Source: Micromussa lordhowensis (lineage: Eukaryota > Cnidaria > Anthozoa > Scleractinia > Lobophylliidae). Taken from it: 64,000 nt of DNA. Position numbers and translations under genes: made by a program. Every line of letters begins with the position of its first letter. Positions within the stretch are counted from its first letter, which is position 1. The notes under the pieces are model-generated. The model had not been told where the DNA came from and did not search any database. It saw only the letters and a program-made list of their open reading frames with translations. The DNA is taken from assembly GCA_964020085.1 (NCBI GenBank), contig OZ026606.1, positions 4,893,923 through 4,957,922 of the forward strand, read 5' to 3'. Shown here one piece after another: positions 49,865 through 61,700 of this stretch.

Positions 49865-49945
49865 CTTTCCCGCGCCGCTCTCCTCCGCAGCGTGCGCGCT
49901 TGCCTTCGTTCCCAGTTCTTAGCGGTTAGAAACAATATGGCGGAT
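49865..49945 (+). promoter_or_regulatory. Candidate SPIDR core promoter, GC-rich with a YY1-like motif
   Basis: A short GC-rich island (CCCGCGCCGCTCTCCTCCGC and CGTGCGCGCTTGCC) stands out from the AT-rich surroundings. It is followed at 49935-49943 by ATATGGCGG, a YY1-like ATGGCGG motif often found at transcription starts of TATA-less housekeeping genes. No TATA box is seen. Confidence 0.4.
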
Positions 49946-50128
49946 ATTTATGACTTCATTGTGTCTGTTTTTCAGTTTTTGGTACTGCTTGGCCCAAGAT
50001 CTGCCGCTGCCAAATTTAATTCATAACCCAGACAATAACATCATTAATGCCCTGTTTAATGTCGATTTCACGAAAAGTGCAGATGCGAAGAAAGGAAAAA
50101 GGATGGCAAAGATAGTTTACAAATACAG
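49937..50128 (+). other. Candidate SPIDR first exon, probably 5' UTR with upstream ORFs
   Basis: The stretch ends in a good donor (TACAG before GTAAAC) and follows the GC-rich island. An ATG at 49937 gives a 29-codon ORF. A second ATG at 49950 gives a frame that stays open to the donor (LPLPNLIHNPDNNIINALFN is part of it). If spliced to 52688, this second frame ends 14 codons later at TGA, overlapping the SPIDR start out of frame. I do not recognise the peptide. A pyrimidine-rich AG at 49974-49975 could instead make this an internal exon. Confidence 0.35.
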
Positions 50129-50807
50129 GTAAACACAAACCTTAGTTAAGGACTGGAGTGGCTGGTAACAGCTTGTTTACCATAGATTTAACGTGTTGTC
50201 TGATAACATTATATCATTAGCATTGTAGCATCATATGCCAAAGAGTGGTAGAATTGATCCATCAAATTACAAGCCAGTAATGAAAGGAGCTGGAAACTGA
50301 CTGACATTACAAGTTAGCTGATTTTGTTTTGTTGTTGTTTGTTTTTGTATTTGCGATCTCTTCTCTGCAAAGTCTTTTGTGACAAGTCTTAGCCGAGTGG
50401 AGATATAAATCAACAGACTTACAGTTCGTGCAAAGTAAATGTAAAACAATTGTTTTTTCTGTATGTTTTTCATAGATTTGCTTCATGCTTCTGTTGTTTT
50501 TTTGTAATAACTGCAAGCTTAATTGCTGTATATAGGTTACTTAGATTCAGTACCCCCTTATACTTATACCTTTGTGCATTTCTCAGTCATCAACTTGACA
50601 TATTTACAAACGTTTACATAACATAGGATTACAATGTACATGTAGTTATGCAACACTTTTGAGTGGTATATATGTACCATAGAATATCCCAAGAGTTATT
50701 TGTACTTTCTTGACATACACGCTAGCCTTTGTCTACCAAGGAAGGCTTTGCATAACTATTTATACCATGCCATGGAAAATAAAGTGGCCAATACAGTCTA
50801 TGCAACA

Positions 50808-51268
50808 CATAGGCGTACGGGCCAGGGGGGATTGCAGCCCCCTTATTGGGCAAGTTAGTTTTATTGGGCGACAAGAGAAACTTGGTCAAAGGGTTTTTAA
50901 AGCAGTTCCATTTGTTTCGAGAAATTACAATGTCATTAAAAGGCAGTGAGAAACACTACTGGTAATCAATATACAATAAGGTGAGACTCAATCTTCAATA
51001 CTATTTTTTGTGTGTCGTATTATTGATATGCCGTCGCAATGGCAGAGACATTTATTTCTTTTAACATGTTCTACTTGAAGCATGATCTATATGATAGATT
51101 CATGGATTCAAATGTTAGATTACTTTCTTTCCATATGCAGGCCTATGGCCCTCATTTGTGCTTGATTGTTTTGTAGACATTTGGGCAAATTACGAAACAC
51201 TTTTTAGGAAAGTGGTTCATCCCCCCCCCCCCCCCCCACCAATGGAAAAAATTGCCCATACGCCTATG
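50808..51268. mobile_element. MITE with CATAGGCGTACGGGC ends and a poly-C run
   Basis: CATAGGCGTACGGGC at 50808-50822 is matched by inverted GCCCATACGCCTATG at 51254-51268 (one mismatch). A run of 17 C lies at 51221-51237. A matching GGGGGG lies just inside the left end. No ORF of interest. Confidence 0.6.
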
Positions 51269-51829
51269 ATGCAACCTACAAGCAAGACACTTTGGGAAGG
51301 TTAGGTCTAATGCCGTTGAGTATACATTGGCTTTCTGTTTAGCTGTATTTTCTTGTCATGGTATAAATGTGAATATGGGGCTTTGTTTTCAATTTAGTAA
51401 TTAAAGGAAAATAGGATTGTTACCATTTGCAAAACGTTTTAAACAATTTAATATTATTAAATGATGAGATCAAGATTTCTATTGCGTGAATGTTGCCAAT
51501 GGGGAGGCTGAGCCAACTATCATGCATAGAAATCAAAAGCAGATAATCTTATACATTGTTTTGGTGTAATTCTGCTTTTTTCCAGTAAAAACTAATGACA
51601 AAAAATCACGACATTTCAACCTGTCCAAGGTCATTTTCAAGTGCAAGTAGAAATGTATAAAATTAGCAGTAAAAATACTTAAAAATGTCACGAACAGTAG
51701 AATGCAATAAAATATGTGTGATAAGTGATAAAAATATTTACAAAGTAAAAAGGGGACCTAAAATAATGAGACTAAAATAATTCTAATAAGCATAAAGAAA
51801 TGATCTAAACAAATAATTAAGTACAAATT

Positions 51830-52300
51830 AAATCATACTGTTTGGTCAGTGTTGGTTTTAGTTCTTTGGTAAAAAGCATTTTGAAAATAAAGACAGTCAA
51901 ATTATTTTGTTCTGACACTTCCTTTAAAAGATTTTAAAACTTTCAAAAATGTCATCTGGCTTTTTATCATGTTGCTCCCTAAGGGCTGATCCTTTGTGTT
52001 CTTCAATTCGTTGGTGTAGGTGTTGGGAAGTATAGCCGTCATAACTTGCATCGCACAGGTCACACTTGAAACAATACACCACGCATTCCTGATTCACTAA
52101 CAGCAGTTTGTCTTCCCTCACTTTGATTTCATTCTTGATCTTTTGACTTGTGTAAACTGGGCTTATATCTGTGTTGATCTTTCGACTGAGGTCGCTAAGC
52201 TATCTGCGTACTGCGTTTGCAGATTTCTGGTCTTTAAGAGGCAGCACAATTCTAATTGGAGCTTCTCTCTTCTCAGATCTGACACTGTTGTAAGACATTG
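51830..52300 (-). mobile_element. Penelope-like element fragment: RT end and GIY-YIG endonuclease
   Basis: On the minus strand, PIRIVLPLKDQKSANAVRR is followed by KINTDISPVYTSQKIKNEIK. Then comes the 65-codon ORF 52121-51924 with CVVYCFKCDLCDASYDGYTS and LHQRIEEHKGSA, a GIY-YIG core, and after a frameshift FDCLYFQNAFYQRTK. This belongs to a different Penelope lineage from the relic at 0.2-1.8 kb. It lies antisense in SPIDR intron 1. Confidence 0.85.
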
Positions 52301-52713
52301 TTGTAAGAAATCAAAGGAAGTGCACTGGTGTTAGTTTCAGATGGAAAAACTAAGAAATGGAAATTGTTTTTGGGCAACCAGAGGGCCTAAATAATGTTTT
52401 TTATTTCATATAAACAGTGCGTGCATCTACTTTTCACACACTTAGTTTCTTCAAATGTACAGTCGCACGAACCATGCATTTAACGGTTTCACACTGAAGA
52501 TTAGGGCTATGCCCAAAATGTTTGTGATTTTTCACAAGATGACACTTTGACATTTTTCTACATTATCAGTTTCCAATTTGTATTTTCTTTTGAATTTTTA
52601 TACTCACTCCCTAAAATAAAATACTAGGTAGAATAGAATGCTAGTAGATTTATACTAAGATATCTTAAAATGTTCTATTTTCAACAGAACCCTAGCAAAG
52701 AAATTCTATTGTC

Positions 52714-55700
52714 ATGTCTTGGAGCAATTTTGAAGAGTTAAAGGTGATTTCATCAATAATATTTCCTGTAAATAAGAACTTTGTGCTTTCGTTAAAACCA
52801 TGCAACGTTGGCTAAATGTTGAACTCAGTTTAATCTAGATAATGGATCAAGTTGAATAAATGTAATCTTGAGTAGAACGTAACTCTCCATGCACGTGCAC
52901 CTCTTTGTAGAAATTTGCAAGAAATAATGAAATTGTCAAGAAAAAACGACTCGCATCTAGTGTAGGTGAGTGTGATGATGTCACTAAATAGTTACAAGGC
53001 TGTGGTCTAACAAACATTTTGAGGATTCCAAAGGTTTCTAACTACGAAATCCTGGGTGCCCACTACTTGCGCTTAATGTATGAAAAAAGTGAGCTTTTCC
53101 TAGTCACCCAAAGTCAAAAGTTACATTTAGTCGCCTGTGGCACCTGGGTGCTTCTTAAAAGCACAGACCTGAGTTACTGAGATGTCTTGATTGTAGCTAC
53201 TCGTCCTTAGTTTGACTCATTACAAAATTTAAGATTTAAAAATGGCTCAACAGAACATCCATCTTTTTTCTTTCTCATTTTTGAATCTCACTTAATTTTA
53301 ATGTATTCAGTCTCATATCTTGAAACTCCAGAGAATTGCTGAACCAGATTAACAATGTGTGTTTTGAGAAACTGATATTATAACAATATTGAAAAAGAAT
53401 TACCGTATTGTCATTGCTATTTTACATTCATGAATAATGTAACCAGATCACAAAATAATTAAATTGTTCAAAATTATTTGTTGTACAGCTTACGCGTTAT
53501 GCTCAATAGAAGATATTGTTAGTACCTTCAGTTCATGTTAGGCCTGTTATTGTATAAATAGGGTGGCATAACTCATCAGCAAGAAAAAGGAGGCAAACCA
53601 ATGATGAGTCACTTTCCTTTGTGGTAAGTGTGTGGTAAGTCCCATACATGTATGTATAAAGTGGCATTATGTTTATAACCACTGTATTTGAGATTTGAAT
53701 ATCACAAAAATCAACTACCATGTGTATTGTAAGATGTTGTTTGTACCGTAGTTACAGTAGTTAAAAGTAAAAATAAGAGAGCTTTAATTGCCATGTATAT
53801 GATATTAGCAACCACATGCACATTTATTGAGAGTCAATGCTAAATTTATTGTTAAGGTGTGATGCAATGTAATTAGAACATATTTTCAAGTGTAACATAG
53901 TGATCTTAGCAAATATTTGGCAATCTTTGGAAAGCATTGAGTGGACTTTGTCCATCGTCAAAGTCAACATGTCAGTACAGAAATGGCCATTAGAGATCCT
54001 AAAGGTTCTTTTTTTCTTGTGCTAATTTAGGATATTTCTTTTTTTTTCATTTGTTTGGTGTCTGATATAACAATTCTGCACTTGCATCACACTTTTCTGC
54101 ACTCTTTTTACATAAAAGGTACAGTTCTTGCTTAGCAAACCAGAACTGAATAATTACCAAGGTTTGTCTATCCCAAAGTAAAGATATATTGAGCAACAGT
54201 GATCTTTTGCTTATTTTTGTTTACTCAAATACAGCAAATGCTTTCTTTTCACCTTTTTCACTAACTTTTAGTAAGGTTAAAGGGAGCCTCCACTCCTACC
54301 GAAGAATCACTTTAAACCGCAGGATATAGTATTTGCAGTAACGTTAGGTCTAATTTTTTTCCAGAAGAGTGTCTATAGTGGAGAAAAACGAATTTCAGAA
54401 TCGCGCATTTTTGTTTTCAAATTTTCTGGGTGCCACCATCTTGAATAATTGTGACGTGTCTTGGTTGCTCTATTGTTCTGACATCAAGAGCTTTTGTCTA
54501 ATAACAAAAGGGCAACCATTTCACGTCACAATTATTCAAGATGGCTGCTCCCGGGAACTTTGAAAACATAAATAAATGATTCTATAATTCATGTATTTAA
54601 GGCCAACGCGCTTTGTTAGTTAAAACTTCAAGCAAATTTTATTCTTAAAATTATTTAGTGTGATTTGAAGTAAACTTTTTGTCACAGTGGAGGTTCCCTT
54701 TAAAATAAATTCATATTGGGCTGTAAATTTCTTTATTGTGAAGTCTAACATTGAGAGTACCAGTGAGATTGACGGCTTTTCAACTGATGAAGAAAAAGAT
54801 GAGGAACTTCTGAATTGTGAAGTGGATTCTACATCCAGGTAAGATAATTGTACTTCACTTGAATAGGTCTACATTATAATTTATGTCAGAAAAAAACCCT
54901 TAAGAATTGCACACCATGAAGTGTGTCGCTTGTTGCTCCAGTATCCTGCTGAAGGGCCAGACAAGAGTCTCGGCAAGTACACCGACCTTTGAAAGCCTCA
55001 CTTATCGCCAGCGCTACCCTGCACAAGAGTATTTGCAGGTCAAATTTGAACATGTGACCTTTGAAAGCCTTGTTATCTCTCTGGCACTGAAAAAGCCAGC
55101 ACAGGATTGGACGAGACTTCTGGCAGGTGCACAAATGAAAGGAGCACAACAATGTCCAAAGCTTGGAGAATTAGTCTCTAGCTAAAGACTTAACTTCCAA
55201 ACCCAAACAAGGTGCCCCCAGGTTTTTTGATCACCATGTACATCCATCATATTGGGAGGGAGGGTGGGAATTAAACTTCTTTACTTTTAAACAAAGCTTG
55301 TTGAGTACAGTATACCACAGAAGGGAAGTACTTTTACACTTAATATCATGGTTCTTTTATAGCTAGACCTGTCTATGGGTGTAACCAATAGAAAGGTTCC
55401 ATGATGCAGATTATACTGTGATAAGACAAGACAACCTTCGCAACACTTGACACAATAAAGCATTCAAGGATCTCACCCAATCTCTACGGGTGCCCAATAT
55501 AATTTGGCAGCATTGAACATAGTTAAATACAATACTAACTGTTTTTGAGATTTACATGTCACTCTCCAAGAATATGTTTTACTGTTGGTGCCATAAAACA
55601 TCTATTTCTTAAAAACAGACTGCGCATACATGTAAATTGTATTCACTTGCATCCAACTGTTAATTTTTGCATTTGTTGTCAGGAATCTGAGTAAGCCTTG

Positions 55701-58700
55701 TGTTAAGAGGAAGTACTCTAGTAAAGTAAGTAAATTAACTAAATGTAGTAAATCTAACAAATGTAGGTGAACAAAATTCACTAATTTTCCATAGCACTTT
55801 ATTTACATTTTATAAGATACTACTGAGTACATGATGCTACATTTATAGTCTCCTTTGTAGCTGTTATATGGGTTGTTATAAAGGATGCTTCTCTATCACC
55901 TTTATCCGCTTCTTAAAACTGAACCATATTCCTTTCCTTTTTGTTATGGCCACAACCAATTTTAGCCCCCACCGATAATCATGGTGGCTATGAGCCACTC
56001 AACTTGGAAAATGGATTGTCTGTAAATGGTGACAATTTTGATGCCACTGACTTGAGGTTTTAATCCATAGGTTAAATTAAGCCCACTGGCAAAACGCATT
56101 CAAATTCTCTTTTTCATTCCTATCATGTTTTTCGTTGACTTTATTTTCCCAGACAATGTCAGTATTTTTTTCTGTTTTTGTTACATTTTGAAAGAAAAAA
56201 TGATCCAACCTAGAGTCTTAATACCACAACGATTCTCGTCCACTGAACAAAGTTCAGCCCTGTTCAGTGGGGGTTTATGCTTGGATGGATTACCAAATAC
56301 AAGTACCCCTTGTTGTAATAACCCCTTTTCTTTTCTTTTTTCTTCCCTTTTCCAAGGCGATATTAGTGACTACTGAACACCCAATCTTGTGTAGTGTCTG
56401 TTTTATTTAGTTATCAACTAGATTCATCTTGAGAAGCATTTATTTACAATACTGTATAAAATTAAGAATAGAAAAACGCTATGTTCAAATTCTCCTCAAT
56501 TCTCTTGTCTGTTGATCAGGACTTGAAACATAATTTGAAAATTCATACAGCTCATCAATTTTGGTATTTTCAATGTCTTCTCAGTTTTCAGCAATCGAGT
56601 ACAGTTAAACCTTTGGGAAATGAGCTATTTATATAAGTACAGTGGCTTCTGTATATAAAAACGTTCATGTGAAAATCTATTCCATGTAGATCATTTCTGC
56701 CGTAAGATATTGAGTACATGTGTCAGAAATTCAAAGAATAACTAACTTGACAGGGTGCAATCGACTGTAAAACGGCCTTGGACAGCGTGGTGTTCAAAAC
56801 CCAGGGGGGTTCTATATGAAAAGGTCGGGGATGTTCATTGTCTCGGGTACAAATCAATTTCTGGTCTCACTTAGGGTGTTGGTGACAAGTTCACGTGACC
56901 ATTCTTAGCTGTCAAAGTATCCTTAGGGTGCACTCAAAGATACAATAATTAAACACTCCCACTTTTTTCCGCTGATCTCTTGACTATGCGAGTTGAGTCT
57001 ACAAGTGAGCGTGGGATTCTTTCTTGAACAGTGGCTAGTAATCGAGCCTGTTCGGTTTTAAGTGGTATCTTGTAGGGTCTAATGAAGTTCAACCAACACT
57101 CACATTAGTCTTCTTAAGGAATAAATTCAAATTTTCCGACAAGCATCCGTGACCTTCTTATTTGAGAGTTCCGGCCTGGGGTGCCGCATGTCTAACAAGA
57201 AGTGACCCAGTGATGGAGTAAAATCGTCCCACTACTACAATTTGGAAAATATAAGTATTTTCCAATTTAAAAAGGTGGCATTTGCTATTTACCTAGTAAA
57301 TGCTGCTAGATGACTTCAATTCTTGAAGCTGGACGCCTGTTGTATATGTACATATATGTAATCCTCCATGGAAAAACAAGCAAAAATGGTGGCACACCAG
57401 GCATGTCGCGATGACACTGATATGTCATAAGCAAAACAGAAAGAGACGTGATAGCTTTTGTCGCTCTGTAACGCAACACTATGAGAGCATAGCATTGCAT
57501 GACAGAGAGAGGGCCAAAATTTGACGGATCATTTGTGCTAAAGGTATCTGTGGTAGAGTGTCGATCAGTACTCTTGATCGACCCTCAGTCAACACTTGAT
57601 CGACATCTCGATCGATGCTCAGCCAACACTTGGTTGGCACTTGATCAATGTCTCGATTGGCACTCAGCAATCAACAGTCACCAATAGTCAGCCAAGTGTC
57701 GACCAACTCATATGTATCGATCCACAGTCAATGGCATGTCTCTACAAAAATTAGTTGACTCTCGACCAACTGTGGACCAAGATCTCGATCAAGTTTTGAT
57801 TGAGTGTCAACCGAGGTATCAATCAAGTACAGATCGAGTGTCCATTGAAGGTATCGATCAACACTTGACCGCGGATGCCCTTATTACACATGATCCAACT
57901 GGACTAAAACACGCTAAAGCTCTTAGCTCAAGCAGTTTGTTCGTCACTCTTAATATGTGACATGATATGCATGTGAAAAGACACAATATGGCTTGCTAGC
58001 AGATAAAACACAGGTACCCCACTAAACAGCTGACTTGCAGAAAGTTTTATCTCTGAAAAGCATTTTTGTTTCTACAGGAATGGTGTGAAGAATTTGTAAC
58101 AAAAAATCCAAATCCCAAAATCAAAGGATGTGCTACTCTGTAATTTACTAATGGTACTGACCAGACATAAAAACAACGAACTTCTCAGTAAGTAAAGGCC
58201 AAAGATTTGTTTGACATCTTTGAGCTGATGTTGTGATAAGACATGTCTTTTGATATGTTCAGTGAGCACATTTTTGTGTGGCCGGTTCACATTTCTGTGC
58301 ACAAAACTGCCATTGGCTAAATCACATAAAGTAGTGCAGTTCAGGTTTAAACAGCAGCTTGTGGCAACCTCAATAATGGCTGCCAAGGACACCAGTAAGA
58401 AAGATGAACTCCATACATGTACTTCCCTTAATTTCATTCTGAAATAAAAGCCTGGCGTCATGGAGCTGAGTAATTAATGGCTCTTCTTTAATTTTCTTCT
58501 TTGACTTCAGCGGAGGATTTTTTCAGACAAAAGGAGTTCTTCATTAGAAGATGCAGGCTGTTATAACACTTATGCGACGCAAACGTGCAGGAAGCTACAA
58601 GATGACAATAGCTGCGATCTAATGCCTGATGGAGCTTATGAGCTGATGCAATGTTCAATGGCACCCAAAGAAGATGAAATAGTTTCATGTGCAAGTGATG

Positions 58701-61700
58701 ATGAAGGTAACTTTTAAACAACCAGACATTAATCACACATGTTGACTATGTTTGCCACTTCTATTTCATAGGGTTTAATGTAGGATTTTGAAAGTTAAAT
58801 GCATTGTTTTCATTGTTTGTTACAATTTTTCCGTCACCTTCCCAGTAAGTGCCACCTGCAGGTAGCAGTTACCAGTTAGCAGTTAGATTTCAGTAGCAAG
58901 AGTGGTTTTCAATTGAATTTGGTAAAACTAAAACCAAAGTAATCACTCTAGCCAATCACAAAGGACACACACTACAGTGAACCAATCAAAACTTGAATTA
59001 CATGTTGCTGACGCAAAAACGAGTGCGATTGGTTTTGGTTTTACATATGACTGTACGAAAAAGTGGCGCAAGTCTTTTTATAGCCAATCGTGTAGGGTAG
59101 TAATATAAGTAGTGCAAAACCAAATATTTTTCACTCAAGGGAAAACTGCTCTAATTTTCTAGTGGTTAGTTTATTTTTCAGCTATTAGCAGGGATTGGTT
59201 AACAATGTGCAGCTATTGTGGTGTTACTGGTGTTGTACATGTTCTTGAAGTTGATTTGGTCAGAGTAGGAAAATTGTGTTTCATTTTAGTCATTTCATCA
59301 TAGTTAATTTCATCAATGTCAACCCTAACACATGCATTGTATGTAATCCATGCTTGTTGGGATCCACAAAACATGTACATGTATCACTAACAAGAGTAGG
59401 CACCATCCTTAAATAAAGGGGGTAAGTTCCTTTAGAAACTGTGGTGCTGGGTCGGTGGGGAGCATTACAAGATAATTTGGTTTTACCAACTGTGTTGATA
59501 ACATGAATTGGTCACCGTAAAGAGATTCGAAAGCTGATGTTTCGAGTGTTAGCCCTTCGTCGGAGCGAATCTGACAAAGGGCTTTCAAATCTCTTTACAG
59601 TGGCCAATTCACATTATCAACTCAGTTGATAAAACCAAATTACCATCCTTAACTGTTTGGTATTTGCTGTCTGGGAGGTCTGTATAATGGCAATCTTTGA
59701 CCGAGGTCTCGAAAATGCTGCCAGAGGTCACAGTTTTTCACTAAGCCAGTAACTAACTAAATTATTTTTTCCTATCTCTCTCAAATCACTAATCTTTTAA
59801 AAACTCAGGAAAGCATTACCATTGCCTAGGGTAGAGATAGGAAAATCTGGGCCACGCTAAGAGCCAGTTAGATTGTAGCATTAGTTACCATGCTCTCTTG
59901 GAAAAAAACAATGGAGTCTAATTTTTTTCCACTCTGAAATATTTTGATTTTCAGAATTGCCAGGCATTGTTTTCTATGATAGGGCAGAAAGCGAAGATAC
60001 TGATTCTGAAGTGAAGGTTCTGACAAAGCGTCCAATACCAAACTCTTGTCAGGGAAAATCATCAACAAACAAGATATTAAACACCATCAAGCCCTCTGTA
60101 AGTATGTGTACTACAGCAAAAATATAATATGATATTTCTGACATAGTTTCTCCACTATTAGCTGAATCCAAAAATATGGCTGCTTTCAGAGCCCTAGAAA
60201 AGAAGGCCTGAAATCATTTAGTTTATCTCATTGTCTGCTATATTGTTATTTGCCAGTAGCAATTTTCAGATCAAAGTTATAATAATTAGCAAATACATGT
60301 TCATGGCTGACCATTTTTTGCTTTTTAAAGGGAGAGCTAATAAGTGATTTCCAATCAGATCATGAGAGTTCACAGGTTTGTTGAAATTTTGCTGTAAAGA
60401 GATCTTCATAATCTTACAGTTAAAGTATGTCATGTGTAATAATTAAAGTTTTATAGTGCTAAATTAGCCCCCCTCCCACACCCCTAGTCTTAAAGATTTG
60501 TACCCCTATACCAATAAACACTACTATTTCATGGCAATTACAGAATCTATAGAGTGGCTCAATTTCCTTCAACGTTTCGTGTCATTCCCACAGTTTGACT
60601 GTTGTTTACATGTACAATTCCTTAATAGAAATTAGTGCTGCATCCCTTTTAAGTAATGTCCTTTGAGCTACTGAAATGAAAACAAAAATCCTAGGCACTT
60701 TTAAGTAGAATTGAGCATTCCTTGATAAAATAATTATAAGTAAATAACACTTGTGAAAAGTCAGTCACTCTTTGATACATCACATACCACATGCTCGTTT
60801 TTCTTCATGTACCTTTTTAGCATTAGCTGCATCTGAAATAATGATTTTCAGAATTGGAAGTACATATGCTAAATTTCCTGTCACAGTGACATAGATAATA
60901 TCTAGAAAGTTATTACTTAATATTTAATTACGTGGTATGGAAGATGAAAATAAAGCAAGAGATTTCTTTAATTTATCATTTGTTCACAACTTTTTAGTCC
61001 TTAATTGGCAACTGTGTTTCCTTCAAAGATATCAATAAAATATATTTTGACCCTTCTTTTATCTCACAGGAGTCCATCTCAGGACTCTCAGCTGATATAT
61101 CGACATCCACACCTGTCTGTCCTGTGGTTGTCGGGACTCCCAAGACTGTGAGCGAATGGCTAAAACAAGTTCAACAGAAATCACCTCAGAAGAGTGAACA
61201 AGAGCTGTCTCCTGATGCAAAGGGTGTTGGCATGAACTGCGATTCTGCTAAAAAGAAACGAAAGTTCATCAGGTAACATAAAAGCATTATACATCTGCTG
61301 AAGGCTCACTACAAAAATGAAATGATCCCAAACAGGTCTAGATATTGGAAAAAAATTTAAATAAACAAATAGTTACTCAATAACTTTTTAATTATTACTT
61401 GTGTGTCTTGTTGACTTTGATAACCCTTTATAGATAACTCTGATCCATAGAGATGTCTATTTTACTCGGTATCAATGCATGGCACTGCAATATGACCCAC
61501 CATTTCTCTTTTGTACAAAGTACTTCAGTTCTTAGTAATTAAGTACTAATATCAATTACTAGTTATCTTGTTATCTTGTTGTGTGTATCTTTTTGTGTCA
61601 CAGGTCTGGCCTAGCAGAACAACTACAGCATGTCATCTCAAGAGATAAGTCAGAAAAGGCATTTTGGAATCACAGAGTAACAGACGCCGAAAAGAAACAG

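Larger units (their letters stand above)
50129..52687 (+). other. SPIDR intron 1 (if the first exon is right)
   Basis: It contains a foldback MITE (50808-51268), a degenerate hairpin of the 1063/49115 family (about 51440-51570) and an antisense Penelope fragment (51830-52300). I see no coding exon. Confidence 0.4.

Noticed and set aside
52696..52713. Alternative SPIDR acceptor at CCTAG giving QRNSIV before the first Met
   Set aside because: It lacks a pyrimidine tract and does not match the phase of the candidate first exon. The acceptor TTTTCAACAG at 52687 is far better.
54907..55185. Plus-strand ORF of 92 codons between two SPIDR exons
   Set aside because: It lies inside an intron whose flanking exons join in phase without it, and it matches nothing in SPIDR.
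58079..58143. Possible extra SPIDR exon after TTTGTTTCTACAG (EWCEEFVTKNPNPKIKGCATL)
   Set aside because: In the required phase 0 it runs into TAA, with no acceptable donor before the stop. Exons 55725 and 58511 join cleanly without it.
58072..58461. Minus-strand ORF of 129 codons
   Set aside because: Intronic, unrecognised, and the opposite strand has equally protein-like fragments; probably a decayed repeat.
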